64,000 bases of DNA from Oscillospiraceae bacterium (GCA_022800935.1 JAAWRH010000003.1:1-64000); one strand, 5' to 3'. Counted from the stretch's first letter, positions 1 to 8,516 are shown. Program-made: numbers and translations. Notes: generated by a model not told the origin, from the sequence alone.

Positions 1-95
1 TTAGTGCAGGGGTGTTTCGCGCCTGCGGGCGCGACCAGGGGGCTTTTGAGGACTGCGTTGCGCGCAACGCTGCCCCCTGGACCCCAAACCTTTTT
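1..95. repeat. Palindromic intergenic repeat, copy 1
   Basis: This stretch downstream of livF holds a chain of hairpins. An opening GTGCAGGG (4-11) is followed by a 7-bp stem with a TGCG loop (17-34), then a 9-bp CCAGGGGGC/GCCCCCTGG stem (35-43 with 72-80) that encloses a second palindrome (55-70). A related copy with different stem sequences but the same order of hairpins lies at 52439-52528. The element may continue to the left of the window. It could terminate livF-proximal transcription; no protein is likely to be encoded. Confidence 0.6.
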
Positions 96-125
96 AATTT
101 TACCCGGCTTTTCTTATATTTTAGG

Positions 126-833
126 TTATCCTCCCAAATACGCTTTCTTTACCGCGCCATCCTCCAGCAGGGCCTTCCCCTCTCCGGTCAGCACTATCTT
201 TCCCGTCTCCAGCACATACCCCCGGTCCGCTACCGACAACGCCATCTGCGCGTTCTGCTCCACCAGCAACACCGTCACCCCATCCTTGTGCAGCTCCTTC
301 ACAATCGCGAAAATCTGCTCCACCATCAGCGGCGCCAGCCCCATGGACGGCTCGTCCAGCATCAGCAGCGTGGGCTGGCTCATCAGCGCCCGGCCCATGG
401 CCAGCATCTGCTGCTCACCGCCGGATAAGGTCCCGGATATCTGCTTTCTCCGCTCCTTCAGCCGCGGGAACCGGATGTAAACCCGCTCCAGCCCAGGCGC
501 AATCTCCCCCTGGGGCCGGGTGTACGCCCCCATCTCCAGGTTTTCCTCTACCGTCATCTGTGCGAATACATGCCGCCCCTCCGGCACATGGGCCAAACCC
601 ATAGAGACAATCCTGTGGGGGGCCGCCCCGGTAATGGAATTGTCATGGAACTGTACCAACCCGCCCTTGGAACGCAAAAGACCTGAAACTGTCTTTAAAA
701 TCGTGGACTTTCCCGCCCCGTTTGCGCCGATGAGGGTGACAATCTCCCCCTGCTCCACGCTGAAGGAAACGTCCTTTATGGCGTGAATACTGCCGTAAAA
801 TACATTGATGGAATCCACCTGCAACATTGCCAT
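126..833 (-). CDS. livF: Branched-chain amino-acid ABC transporter, ATP-binding protein LivF
   Basis: This is one of the two cytoplasmic ATPases that power the Liv-type (HAAT family) importer. The 235-residue product has Walker A GANGAGKST near residue 37, the signature LSGGEQQ near 136 and Walker B LLMLDEPSMGLAP near 155, all typical of LivF, which is usually about 235 residues. The start at 833 follows a GGAGGGG ribosome-binding site. It is the last gene of livK-H-M-G-F and begins 5 nt after livG. Substrate specificity (leucine, isoleucine, valine or other amino acids and amides) cannot be read from the ATPase. Confidence 0.95.
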   Translation of the reverse strand: MAMLQVDSINVFYGSIHAIKDVSFSVEQGEIVTLIGANGAGKSTILKTVSGLLRSKGGLVQFHDNSITGAAPHRIVSMGLAHVPEGRHVFAQMTVEENLEMGAYTRPQGEIAPGLERVYIRFPRLKERRKQISGTLSGGEQQMLAMGRALMSQPTLLMLDEPSMGLAPLMVEQIFAIVKELHKDGVTVLLVEQNAQMALSVADRGYVLETGKIVLTGEGKALLEDGAVKKAYLGG

Positions 834-838
834 AGACG

Positions 839-1669
839 TTACCCCTCCTTTTTCTTGCCCAGATAGGCTTCAATCACCGCCGGATTGGCCTGTATCTCCT
901 CTGGGGTGCCCTTGGCGATGATTTTTCCATAGTTGAGCACCGCGATAACCTCGCAGATGCCCATGACCAGGTTCATGTCGTGCTCAATGAGCATAATGGC
1001 GATGTGGAAGGAGTCCCGTATTTTGCGGATGTTCTCCATCAGCCCGGCGGTCTCCGAAGGGTTCATCCCCGCCGCGGGCTCGTCCAGCAGCAGCAGTTTG
1101 GGATTGGTGCCAAGGGCGCGGACGATTTCCAGCCGCCGCTGCGCCCCGTAGGGGAGCGCCCCCGCCTGGTATTTGGCAAGGTCCTGCATCTGGAAGATGG
1201 ACAGCAGCTCCAACGCCCTTTCCTTTGCCTCCTTCTCCTGCTTCCAGTAGCGGGGCAGGCGGAGAATGGACTCCCCAAGATGGCAGTTCATGGAATTGTG
1301 CAGTCCAATCAAAACATTGTCCAGCACCGTCAGGTCCTTGAACAGGCGGATGTTCTGGAAGGTGCGGGCTACTCCCGCTTGGTTAATCTGGACAGTGTTC
1401 ATCCCGGCGGTGTCCTTGGTGTCCAGAAGAATGGTCCCCCGCGTGGGGTGGTATACCTTGGTGAGAAGATTGAACACCGTCGTCTTTCCCGCCCCGTTAG
1501 GGCCGATCAGCGCGGAAATCTCGGTGCGGCCGACAGCGATATTGAAGTCGTCCACTGCTGTCAGTCCGCCGAAGTCAATGCCCAGGTGGCGCGCCTCCAG
1601 AATGGGGACCTTGTCCACATCCCGTTCGGTCATGAGGTACTGGCTTGGCATGGGGATCAGCTTGCTCAT
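839..1669 (-). CDS. livG: Branched-chain amino-acid ABC transporter, ATP-binding protein LivG
   Basis: This is the second ATPase of the importer, 276 residues. Walker A GPNGAGKTT lies near residue 56, the family-specific signature LPYGAQRRLEIVRAL in the middle, and Walker B LLLLDEPAAGMNP follows. An N-terminal extension of about 25 residues precedes the ABC domain, slightly longer than usual for LivG. The start codon overlaps the livM stop by 4 nt (ATGA), which indicates translational coupling, and an AAAGGAG site lies upstream inside livM. It would form a heterodimer with LivF on the LivH/LivM membrane core. Confidence 0.95.
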   Translation of the reverse strand: MSKLIPMPSQYLMTERDVDKVPILEARHLGIDFGGLTAVDDFNIAVGRTEISALIGPNGAGKTTVFNLLTKVYHPTRGTILLDTKDTAGMNTVQINQAGVARTFQNIRLFKDLTVLDNVLIGLHNSMNCHLGESILRLPRYWKQEKEAKERALELLSIFQMQDLAKYQAGALPYGAQRRLEIVRALGTNPKLLLLDEPAAGMNPSETAGLMENIRKIRDSFHIAIMLIEHDMNLVMGICEVIAVLNYGKIIAKGTPEEIQANPAVIEAYLGKKKEG

Positions 1670-2706
1670 TTGCTCTTCTCTCCTTTCCTGGCAACGCCGT
1701 CGTGGATACCGGCGCGGTTGATAAGCCCCTCTATAATGCGGGTCAGGGAGAAATCATAGGTCCCCAGCAGGCCGGAGGGCTTGAAGATCATCACAACAAT
1801 CAGCAAAACGGAATAAATCACCATCCGGTAATCCGCCACTGTCTGGGAAATGGATTGAAGGGCAAAGGGAACGATGGTCAGCACCGTCGCCGCCAGGACC
1901 GATCCCAGCATGGAGCCCATGCCCCCCAGCACCACCATGACCAGTATCTCAATGGATTTCATAAACCCGAAATCTCCGGGGACAAGCAGCCCCAGATAGC
2001 TGGCAAACAGCGCCCCCGACACCCCCGCGAAAAAGGCGGAGGCCACAAAGGCCATGGTCTTGTAGTAGGTAGTGTGGATACCGCAGGCCTCGGCGGCTAT
2101 CTCGTTTTCCCGGATGGCCAGTATGGCCCGGCCATGACGGGACTTCATCATGGTGTGGATGAACAGGCAGGTGACAGCGACACAGATAAACACCACCGGG
2201 AAGGAGGTGTATTTGGGGATGCCCATCAGCCCCGCCGCGCCGCCGGTGAATTTAAAGCCCAGCACCGAGTCAATGTTCAGCAGCACCACCCGGATGATTT
2301 CTCCAAAGCCCAGGGTGATGATAGCCAGATAATCGCCCTTGAGCCGCAGCGCGGGGATGCCGATGATAACACCGAAGATGCCCGCCACAATCCCCGCCAG
2401 GATAATGGCCAGCACAAAGGCGGGAAGCCCCGTCAGGGGGATGCTTTTCATGAAAATACCGGCGGTGTAGCCGCCCACCGCCATAAAGCCCGCGTGCCCC
2501 AAAGGGAGCTGCCCCAGATAACCGGTGGCCACATTGAGGGAAACGGCGGCAATAATATAGATGCCCACCTGGAGCAGAATTTTTTGGAAGTAGCTGCTGA
2601 TAATATTGTTGGCGATGAGGAACTGGCCCAGCAAAAACAGCAGCACAACGAGCGCGCCGTTAATTAGGTACCGCACCGGCATGGGGATTTGAATTCTTTG
2701 ACGCAT
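1666..2706 (-). CDS. livM: Branched-chain amino-acid ABC transporter, permease LivM
   Basis: Integral membrane permease of 346 residues with many hydrophobic segments. The conserved stretch around NVATGYLGQLPLGHAGFMAVGGYTA is diagnostic of LivM/BPD_transp_2, and a later segment with the EAA-like loop (RENEIAAEACGI) is where the ATPases dock. A longer reading frame opens at 2724, but the ATG at 2706 is preceded by GGGAGG at suitable distance and is preferred. It sits between livH (22 nt upstream) and livG (4-nt overlap) in the same operon. Confidence 0.93.
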   Translation of the reverse strand: MRQRIQIPMPVRYLINGALVVLLFLLGQFLIANNIISSYFQKILLQVGIYIIAAVSLNVATGYLGQLPLGHAGFMAVGGYTAGIFMKSIPLTGLPAFVLAIILAGIVAGIFGVIIGIPALRLKGDYLAIITLGFGEIIRVVLLNIDSVLGFKFTGGAAGLMGIPKYTSFPVVFICVAVTCLFIHTMMKSRHGRAILAIRENEIAAEACGIHTTYYKTMAFVASAFFAGVSGALFASYLGLLVPGDFGFMKSIEILVMVVLGGMGSMLGSVLAATVLTIVPFALQSISQTVADYRMVIYSVLLIVVMIFKPSGLLGTYDFSLTRIIEGLINRAGIHDGVARKGEKSK

Positions 2707-2728
2707 AACCGACTGCCCTCCCAATTCA

Positions 2729-3607
2729 TCAAACTTTTTCGGTCATGGGACGGCCCATCAGGCCCGTAGGCCGGAAGAGCAGCACCACAATGAGGATTGC
2801 GAACACGACCCCATCGGTCCAGTCGGAAAGCCCGACGGCCCTCACCAGCACCTCCGCCATACCAATGGCAAAGCCGCCGATCATCGCGCCGGGGATGGAG
2901 CCGATTCCGCCCAGCACCGCCGCCACAAAGGCCTTCAGCCCCAGCATGGAGCCCATTGTGGGGGATACCTGGGGATAGGTGCAGCAGTAGAGGATGGAGC
3001 CGATCCCCGCCAGGGCGGAGCCCACCGCAAAGGTAAAGGTGATGGTGTTGTTTACATTGATGCCCATCAGCTGGGCGGTGCCCATATCCTCGGATACGGC
3101 GCGCATGGCCTTGCCTCGCTTGGTCTTCTGCACCAGGAAGGTCAGCACAACCATGGAGAGGACAGATACCACAATGGTGACAATGGCAGTGATACCAATC
3201 TGCACATCGCCGATATGCAGTGCCGAGCCCTGGATAATGGCACTGTTTGGGAAGGGCCGGGCATTGGCCCCCCAGATGTTCTGGGCCAGGTTTTCCAGCA
3301 GGAAGGAAACCCCGATGGCGGTGATAAGCAGGGAAATCCTGGGGGAGGAGCGCAGAGGGGCATAGGCCACCTTGTCGATGACCACACCCAGCGCCATACA
3401 GGCCAGAATCGCCAGCACCACGGCCAGCAAAGGATGAACGCCGGCCGCAATGGTCAGCATGGCCACATAGCCGCCCACCATGATGATATCGCCGTGGGCA
3501 AAGTTCAGCAGCATGATGATGCCGTAAACCATACTGTAGCCCAGGGCAACCAGGGCATAGATGCTGCCCAGCTGAAGGCCGTTGATGATTTGGGAGAGGA
3601 GAAGCAT
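2729..3607 (-). CDS. livH: Branched-chain amino-acid ABC transporter, permease LivH
   Basis: Membrane permease of 292 residues that pairs with LivM to form the translocation path. The N-terminal sequence LSQIINGLQLGSIYALVALG and the following NFAHGDIIMVGGY motif are hallmarks of LivH. An open frame extends to 3670, but the ATG at 3607 has a GGAAAGGAC ribosome-binding site about 10 nt upstream and matches the usual LivH start. It lies 186 nt downstream of the substrate-binding lipoprotein gene. That gap is long enough for an mRNA processing or attenuation site, though no clear hairpin was found. Confidence 0.93.
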   Translation of the reverse strand: MLLLSQIINGLQLGSIYALVALGYSMVYGIIMLLNFAHGDIIMVGGYVAMLTIAAGVHPLLAVVLAILACMALGVVIDKVAYAPLRSSPRISLLITAIGVSFLLENLAQNIWGANARPFPNSAIIQGSALHIGDVQIGITAIVTIVVSVLSMVVLTFLVQKTKRGKAMRAVSEDMGTAQLMGINVNNTITFTFAVGSALAGIGSILYCCTYPQVSPTMGSMLGLKAFVAAVLGGIGSIPGAMIGGFAIGMAEVLVRAVGLSDWTDGVVFAILIVVLLFRPTGLMGRPMTEKV

Positions 3608-3793
3608 AAGGGGTTCCGTCCTTTCCATTATAATTATTTCGATATTGACCGCAAAAACACACCAGACCATTTATCCCGTTGATACGACATAAACCGACAC
3701 AGAAAGCGGCACACTCCGCTTTCCGTCTCGGTTGCGTCTTTGGAAATCTATAGAACTGTAAAGCTGCAAGGCCGGGTAAAGGATGGATGCCAA

Positions 3794-5017
3794 TCAGAAC
3801 TTGCAGTCAAAGGTATACTTTCCGTCGGTTATCTTGATGATAACGGCGTCCTTAACAGGGTCGTTGTTGGCGTCAAAGGTGAAGTGGCCGGTGACATAGT
3901 CCTTGTCCGTCTTGGAGACAGCGGAGATAACAGCGGCCTTGTAATCATCGGAACCGGCAGTCAGCCCGGCATCCTCGGCGGATTTGATGGCGTCGGCCAG
4001 GATGGCGGCCGCGTCATAGGTGGTTGCCGCGAACATGTTGGGGTCGCTGTTGTAGGCGGCCTTGTAATCGCTGAGGAACTTCTGGACCGCTTCGGAGGTG
4101 TCGTCGGCGGAGAAGCCGGAGCAGTAGTAAGCGCCCTCAATCATGGCTGTGTCGTTGATGGCTTCAATGGCGCCGTCCCAGCCGTCGCCGCCCACAAAGG
4201 TGGCGGTCAGGCCCACTTCCTTGGCCTGGGGAGCAATCAGGGCGACCTTCTGATAGTAGTCCGGGCAGAAGAGAACGTCGGGAGCCTTGGCGTTGATGTT
4301 GGTGAGCTGGCCCTTGAAGTCCACATCGGTATCCGCATAGCTTTCGGTGGCGACAATCTCAAGGCCAATCTCCCCCGCCTTGGCGATGAAAGCGTCCTTC
4401 AGGCCGATGGAGTAGTCGATGTTGCTGTTGAAGAGGATAGCGGCGGTCTTCGCCCCCAGCTTTTCCTTGGAGAAGCTGGCCATCTTTTCGCCCTGGAAGG
4501 GGTCGATGAAGCAGGAGCGGAAGACGTTGGAGCGGACGGCGTTGGTGTCCGGATCAACGGTGACAGCCGCAGCGGTGGCGGAACCGGTAATCATGGGGAT
4601 GTTGGCGGAAGCGGACTCAACGGCCACCGCGATGGTGGGGGCGGTGGTCACGTCGCCGACAATGGCGGTAACGCCCTGCTCCAGCAGATTGTTGTAGGCG
4701 ACAACGGCGTCGGCAGCCTGTCCCTTTTCATCCAGCAGGATGTACTCAATGGACTTGCCGTTTACGCCGCCTGCGGCGTTGAGCTGGTCAAAGTACAGCT
4801 TGGCGGCGTTGGAGGCCGCGATGCCGTACTGGGCGGCGTCCCCGGTCAGAGGGGCCAGAATGCCCACCTTGATTGTATCGCCGGAAGCGGCCTGGGAACC
4901 TCCAGCAGCGCCGCTGGAGCCTGTGCTGCTGGACGGCATTCCGCTGTTACATCCGGCCAGCATTCCCGCGCAGAGCGCGGCGGAAAGGACCAGCGAAAGA
5001 AGATGATTTCTTTTCAT
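3794..5017 (-). CDS. livK: Branched-chain amino-acid type ABC transporter substrate-binding lipoprotein
   Basis: This is the extracytoplasmic receptor of the importer, a periplasmic-binding-protein type I fold of the Leu/Ile/Val family, 407 residues. The N-terminus MKRN, a hydrophobic run and the lipobox LAGC near residue 20 predict a lipoprotein, followed by a Ser/Gly/Ala-rich linker. The mature part begins KVGILAPLTGDAAQYG, a standard start for this fold. The frame is open to 5170, but the ATG at 5017 has GGGAGGAAT just upstream and is the right start for the signal peptide. First gene of the liv operon, behind a strong promoter. Confidence 0.93.
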   Translation of the reverse strand: MKRNHLLSLVLSAALCAGMLAGCNSGMPSSSTGSSGAAGGSQAASGDTIKVGILAPLTGDAAQYGIAASNAAKLYFDQLNAAGGVNGKSIEYILLDEKGQAADAVVAYNNLLEQGVTAIVGDVTTAPTIAVAVESASANIPMITGSATAAAVTVDPDTNAVRSNVFRSCFIDPFQGEKMASFSKEKLGAKTAAILFNSNIDYSIGLKDAFIAKAGEIGLEIVATESYADTDVDFKGQLTNINAKAPDVLFCPDYYQKVALIAPQAKEVGLTATFVGGDGWDGAIEAINDTAMIEGAYYCSGFSADDTSEAVQKFLSDYKAAYNSDPNMFAATTYDAAAILADAIKSAEDAGLTAGSDDYKAAVISAVSKTDKDYVTGHFTFDANNDPVKDAVIIKITDGKYTFDCKF

Positions 5018-5169
5018 GTTTATTCCTCCCAATTTACGGGGCATTTTGATGGAAAAACATTTTGAACCTGCACAATCCATCAACCCCTGTATCGCCTTTG
5101 GAAAAGCTTCGGAGGAATAAATCAGGCATAATGCCCGTTTCTTTGGAGCTTTTCCATTAGCTTGTCGCA

Positions 5170-5198
5170 ATTATACCGTCGAGTTTTGCAAAAGTCAA
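5170..5198 (-). promoter_or_regulatory. Promoter of the liv operon
   Basis: On the minus strand TTGACT (5193-5198) and TATAAT (5170-5175) are 17 nt apart, a near-consensus vegetative promoter. It leaves a leader of roughly 145 nt before the lipoprotein gene. Within that leader GGAAAAGCT and AGCTTTTCC can pair over about 35 nt, so a regulatory fold is possible but not shown. Confidence 0.7.
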
Positions 5199-5269
5199 TA
5201 GAAAGGCCGCCAAAATTTATACATTTTCCGAATAAAAAAACATTGAAAACGCTGGATTGCCTGTCATAA

Positions 5270-5908
5270 TTATACATTCCGGTGTATCCGGCCGGCAATG
5301 ACGCGGATTGTGCTGCCCGCCGCCATCCCCGCCGCCGAGCACAGGATGCCCGGAAGCATATCCTCTATCCGTACTGCGTTGAACTTGTCAAAGGCCATCA
5401 TATTGGCAAGAGAGAAGGTGGCATAGTCCGCAAGCATATACATTGCCCCGAAAAACAGCAGCATCACCCACCGCCAGTTCTCCCAGCCGCTGTCTTTCCC
5501 GATAAAAGCCGAGATTACCAGCGTGCTCACCAGGAGAATCAGATAAAAAAACAGTATTGAATACCCCATGGTGTCGCTCCGTCCCCCCAACCAGAACACC
5601 AGCACGGACATGGTCCATATCATCAGATACGCTGTCACCAAAATGATCTTGGAAAGCCTCTGACGGCTTTTCACGGTATTGGTGCTCTCCTCCAAATGCT
5701 CCATCATCTTTTTGTCCCCCTTCAGCAGCCCGTCAAGGCTCAGGCTGTAAATATCGCTTAACGCAATTAAGCTGACAATATCCGGATAGGAGCGGTTGTT
5801 CTCCCAACTGGATATCGTCTGACGGCTCACCCCCAGGCGTTCCGCCAGGGCCTCCTGGGTCATACCCTTTTCCGAGCGGGCTTCCCTCAGCTTTTTCCCG
5901 ATTTCCAT
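5270..5908 (-). CDS. XRE-family transcriptional regulator with C-terminal membrane domain
   Basis: A 212-residue protein. Residues 1-60 are a clear Cro/C1-type helix-turn-helix (GMTQEALAERLGVSRQTISSWENNRSYPD). After a short linker come about four hydrophobic segments from roughly residue 85 to the end, so the regulator is probably anchored in the membrane. Such HTH-plus-TM proteins are common in Firmicutes and often sense envelope conditions, but the ligand is unknown. It is monocistronic, with a GGGGGAG site before the ATG. No obvious target gene adjoins it. Confidence 0.8.
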   Translation of the reverse strand: MEIGKKLREARSEKGMTQEALAERLGVSRQTISSWENNRSYPDIVSLIALSDIYSLSLDGLLKGDKKMMEHLEESTNTVKSRQRLSKIILVTAYLMIWTMSVLVFWLGGRSDTMGYSILFFYLILLVSTLVISAFIGKDSGWENWRWVMLLFFGAMYMLADYATFSLANMMAFDKFNAVRIEDMLPGILCSAAGMAAGSTIRVIAGRIHRNV

Positions 5909-5986
5909 GGTTTCTCCCCCTTCAGTAAATTTACAATATCAGAAAAACGGTTCCACGTCTATCAAAATCCCTTTACAGACAGAAAA

Positions 5987-6016
5987 TCGGGATGTAAAAA
6001 TGACTTTACATCCCGA
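5987..6016 (-). terminator. Terminator downstream of the yhcH-like gene
   Basis: A 12-bp perfect stem (TCGGGATGTAAA with TTTACATCCCGA) around a 6-nt loop lies right after the stop of the yhcH-like gene. On the minus strand it is followed by TTTTCTG. Confidence 0.65.
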
Positions 6017-6022
6017 AAAAAG

Positions 6023-6475
6023 CTATATGCGGACCTTGACGACGATTTTCTCAACCTCTCCGTCCTCCATATCCCTGGGAAGGAGCAGGGGCTTGTGGGC
6101 GTCGTGGGGGAACAGAACCATAAATTCCCCAGGGGAAACCTGGGCATAGCTTCCGTTTCCGCTGTAAAAGGCAATGTCCCGCTCCGGAGAATAGTGTATG
6201 AGCTCCTTCAGACAGTCTGTCTGGGCAAAGCCGATGACCTCAGTCCCGGCCTTGACATACTGGATATCAATATAATTGCGGTGGGCCTCCCATTTTGCCT
6301 GACTCAGGTCAAGGAGGGGCAGCCTTTGGACCACGGCGTACACGCCGTCACAGATTTCATATCTGTCCACAGGCAGGCTGTCCCCGGCGTGCTGGGAGAG
6401 AAAATCAAAGGCTTCCCGGAACCCGGCGTGAAGGGAGGCATACAGAGAGACGTTTTCCAGGCGGTCAAAAATCAT
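6023..6475 (-). CDS. YhcH/YjgK/YiaL family protein (DUF386)
   Basis: The product is 150 residues and matches the YhcH/YiaL cupin-like family throughout (FDFLSQHAGDSLPVDRYEI, EAHRNYIDIQYVKAGTEVIGFA, FMVLFPHDAHKPLL). Conserved His and Glu residues of the metal site are present (EAHRNYID, HDAHKP). Relatives sit in sialic acid and other sugar operons and are proposed to act on sugars, possibly as anomerases, but the reaction here is not established. The ATG at 6475 has AAAGGAG upstream. It follows bcp and the DUF2156 gene on the same strand, probably in one transcript. Confidence 0.85.
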   Translation of the reverse strand: MIFDRLENVSLYASLHAGFREAFDFLSQHAGDSLPVDRYEICDGVYAVVQRLPLLDLSQAKWEAHRNYIDIQYVKAGTEVIGFAQTDCLKELIHYSPERDIAFYSGNGSYAQVSPGEFMVLFPHDAHKPLLLPRDMEDGEVEKIVVKVRI

Positions 6476-6544
6476 GGCAGAGTATCTCCTTTTGCGGTCA
6501 ATCAATATGGAGGACGCCCCGATTCCGGGAATCCCTTTTCATGG

Positions 6545-7009
6545 CTAATTGTCAGCGGAAAGATAGTCAAGCATTTGCTGGGGATTCAGGGCGGCCTTGG
6601 CCTTGTTCCAGACCTGGATGATAACTCCCTCCTCGTCGATCAGGAAGGAGGTCCTCACAACCCCCATGGAAACCTTTCCGTAAAGCTTCTTTTCCTGCCA
6701 CACATCATAGGCCTTGATAGCCTCCAGCTCCGGGTCGGAGAGGATGGAAAAGGGCAGGGAATACTTTTGGGCAAACCTTTGGTGGGATGGAATGCTGTCC
6801 TTGCTGACACCCAGGATGACGGTGTTTTCAGCTTCAAATTGGGCGGCACGTTCTCCAAAGCCGCAGCTCTGCTGGGTGCAGCCTGGGGTATTATCTTTGG
6901 CGTAAAAATAAAGGGCTACTTTCTTCCCCCGATAATCGGACAGGGAAATTTTTTGACCGTTCTGGTCATATAGGGTAAAATCCGGCGCTTTTTCTCCAAC
7001 CTGCGGCAT
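6545..7009 (-). CDS. bcp: Thioredoxin-dependent peroxiredoxin, Bcp/PrxQ type
   Basis: A cytoplasmic peroxidase of 154 residues that reduces hydrogen peroxide and alkyl hydroperoxides using thioredoxin. The active-site motif NTPGCTQQSCGF carries the peroxidatic cysteine and a second cysteine five residues later, as in atypical 2-Cys PrxQ enzymes. The N-terminus VGEKAPDFTLYDQNG and the C-terminal FLIDEEGVI are standard for the family. The gene begins 46 nt after the DUF2156 gene and is followed by the yhcH-like gene. Oxidative-stress defence fits an anaerobe. Confidence 0.93.
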   Translation of the reverse strand: MPQVGEKAPDFTLYDQNGQKISLSDYRGKKVALYFYAKDNTPGCTQQSCGFGERAAQFEAENTVILGVSKDSIPSHQRFAQKYSLPFSILSDPELEAIKAYDVWQEKKLYGKVSMGVVRTSFLIDEEGVIIQVWNKAKAALNPQQMLDYLSADN

Positions 7010-7055
7010 TTCTTTTCAACTCTCCTTTTTGGTATTAGGGGTCACATGTTTTCGG

Positions 7056-7985
7056 TCAAAGGAGCTCAGTCACCTGCAGTGCCCCTTTTTCCAGCAGAAA
7101 CTCCGGCTGATAGGAAAGCTTGGCCTTTCTCAGCCCCTCGTCCCCGGCGTCGTCCTCCCGGTTGACATAGGTGAAATCCCTGGCGAAATGCTCCACCATC
7201 TGCTGGTTGATGGCAGCGTAAGCACCGTTGATCTCCCCGAACGCCTTTTCAAAGTGCATCACAAAGGTGTCTCTTGTGAGCGCTTCCCCGATAGAGAAGG
7301 CAATCACCCTTCCGGCGCGTTCCCCGGAAAGCAGGCGGATCAGCCCGCCGGAAAGCCGCAGCTCCTCCAGCAGCTCCAGTGCCCTGCGCACCGCCTGGTG
7401 TTCCGCCTCCAGGCCGTTGTCGCGGCTGTCCCCGTAACGGTTCTGGGCCTCCCACTCCTCCAGCATGGCCAGGCATTCCGCCTTGTTCCCGGCGTTGATT
7501 TCCTCAAACGCCCACTCATTTTCCGCCATAAAGCGGTTGAGATGGTTCTTTTTGCTGTGGAGCTTTTTGCCGGAGAGGGTCCGCAGCTTTTCCGCAGGGT
7601 AGATATAGTCCGCCAGCTCCCGCTTCCACTGGATGTTCTCCAGGTGAGGGAGAATATTCTTCACATTCTCCAGGTCCTCGCTGGTCAGGTGCAGGCGCAG
7701 CGGCGTCCCCTGTTCTTTGGCGTGGGCCAGCATAACCTCCAATACCTCCCGCAGCCTTCCGCTGCTCCCATCCCCGATGGGCAGATAGTAGGAACAGATG
7801 GTGGGATGGGGATAACAGACCACCGCCATATCCTTCACAATGGCATAAAGGGCGGGATATTCCTTTGACCACAGGTACAGCGACGCAAAGGAGCCGTTGC
7901 AGTCCCTCCAGGAAGTTTTTTCAAAATACGGGGTGAGGATATCGCGGTCCTCCAGGGTGACGGGTTTAAACGTTAGGGTACACAT
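7056..7985 (-). CDS. DUF2156 domain protein (phosphatidylglycerol lysyltransferase-like)
   Basis: A 309-residue soluble protein with the DUF2156 fold, two tandem GNAT-like domains related to the catalytic part of MprF. Recognisable parts are the N-terminal FKPVTLEDRDILTPYF, GDGSSGRLREVLEVMLAHAKEQG, KKLHSKKNHLNRFM and AYAAINQQMVEHFA near the end. There are no membrane segments, so it is not a full MprF flippase/synthase; the acceptor substrate is unknown. The ATG at 7985 follows AAGGAAGG and is preferred over an upstream ATG at 8042. It heads a probable DUF2156-bcp-yhcH transcript. Confidence 0.82.
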   Translation of the reverse strand: MCTLTFKPVTLEDRDILTPYFEKTSWRDCNGSFASLYLWSKEYPALYAIVKDMAVVCYPHPTICSYYLPIGDGSSGRLREVLEVMLAHAKEQGTPLRLHLTSEDLENVKNILPHLENIQWKRELADYIYPAEKLRTLSGKKLHSKKNHLNRFMAENEWAFEEINAGNKAECLAMLEEWEAQNRYGDSRDNGLEAEHQAVRRALELLEELRLSGGLIRLLSGERAGRVIAFSIGEALTRDTFVMHFEKAFGEINGAYAAINQQMVEHFARDFTYVNREDDAGDEGLRKAKLSYQPEFLLEKGALQVTELL

Positions 7986-8062
7986 AAAAGGTAAACCTTC
8001 CTTAATCCGGCGCATTCTCCTGCGGAAGATGCGCGCAGGCATTTTGATACATCTGTTTTGTT

Positions 8063-8091
8063 AGTATGCTCCACTTTATGGAATTTGTCAA
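8063..8091 (-). promoter_or_regulatory. Promoter of the DUF2156-bcp-yhcH unit
   Basis: On the minus strand TTGACA (8086-8091) and CATACT (8063-8068) are separated by 17 nt. Confidence 0.6.
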
Positions 8092-8192
8092 GAAAACCAT
8101 AAAATTTTACAAATTCTGAAGATGAAAACAGCCATTTTGTTTGGTTGTTGGATTTACCAGCAGGGGAGAGAAGAAACATCCAAAATTTTCTC

Positions 8193-8221
8193 TTGACAAA
8201 CCGGAAATCATACGATATTCT
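8193..8221 (+). promoter_or_regulatory. Promoter of the ilvBN T-box transcript
   Basis: TTGACA (8193-8198) is followed 17 nt later by TATTCT (8216-8221); an alternative TATAAT lies at 8223-8228 but the spacing is then too long. It places the transcript start just before the T-box stem I. Confidence 0.6.
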
Positions 8222-8240
8222 TTATAATATAAAATGCGTC

Positions 8241-8516
8241 AATGAGGACTTGGATACAGTAACCTCCCTGACAGAGAGCCGCTGGCTGGTGGAAAGCGGC
8301 AGGGAAGCTGTGTCCGCATCCCCTCGGAGCAGTCAGGCTGAACGGATCGAGAGCGGGAATATCTTTCCCTCCCAGTAAGCAGGAACGGAATCCCCCGTTA
8401 CAGGGAAACGCGTTGTTGGACGTGTGAGAGGCCCTCCGCACAAGCGGGGAGCAAACAGAGTGGTATCGCGGAAACGATTGATGTCTCCGTCTCTGAATAA
8501 GGGACGGGGACATTTT
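8241..8516 (+). promoter_or_regulatory. T-box riboswitch leader of ilvBN
   Basis: The leader shows the T-box order. Stem I has the diagnostic AGAGAGCCG start of its distal arm at 8273 and a 6-bp hairpin (8278-8297 area) with a GGTGG-like loop. The T-box sequence itself, AGAGTGGTATCGCGG, lies at about 8457-8471. An intrinsic terminator with GTCTCCGTCTC pairing GGGACGGGGAC and a TTTTT run follows at 8483-8515. Uncharged tRNA would stabilise the antiterminator and allow ilvB transcription. A stem GGATACAG/CTGTGTCC (8252-8259 with 8308-8315) is followed by ATC (8318-8320), which makes isoleucine the leading candidate specifier, but I could not fold stem I securely. Confidence 0.88.
8483..8516 (+). 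terminator. Regulated terminator of the T-box leader
   Basis: An 11-bp stem (two or three G-T pairs) with a short loop is followed by CATTTTTATT. It competes with the T-box antiterminator. Confidence 0.8.

Noticed and set aside
3740-5065. 441-codon plus-strand ORF opposite the substrate-binding lipoprotein
   Set aside because: Antisense to a gene with signal peptide, lipobox and promoter; Gly/Val-rich shadow.
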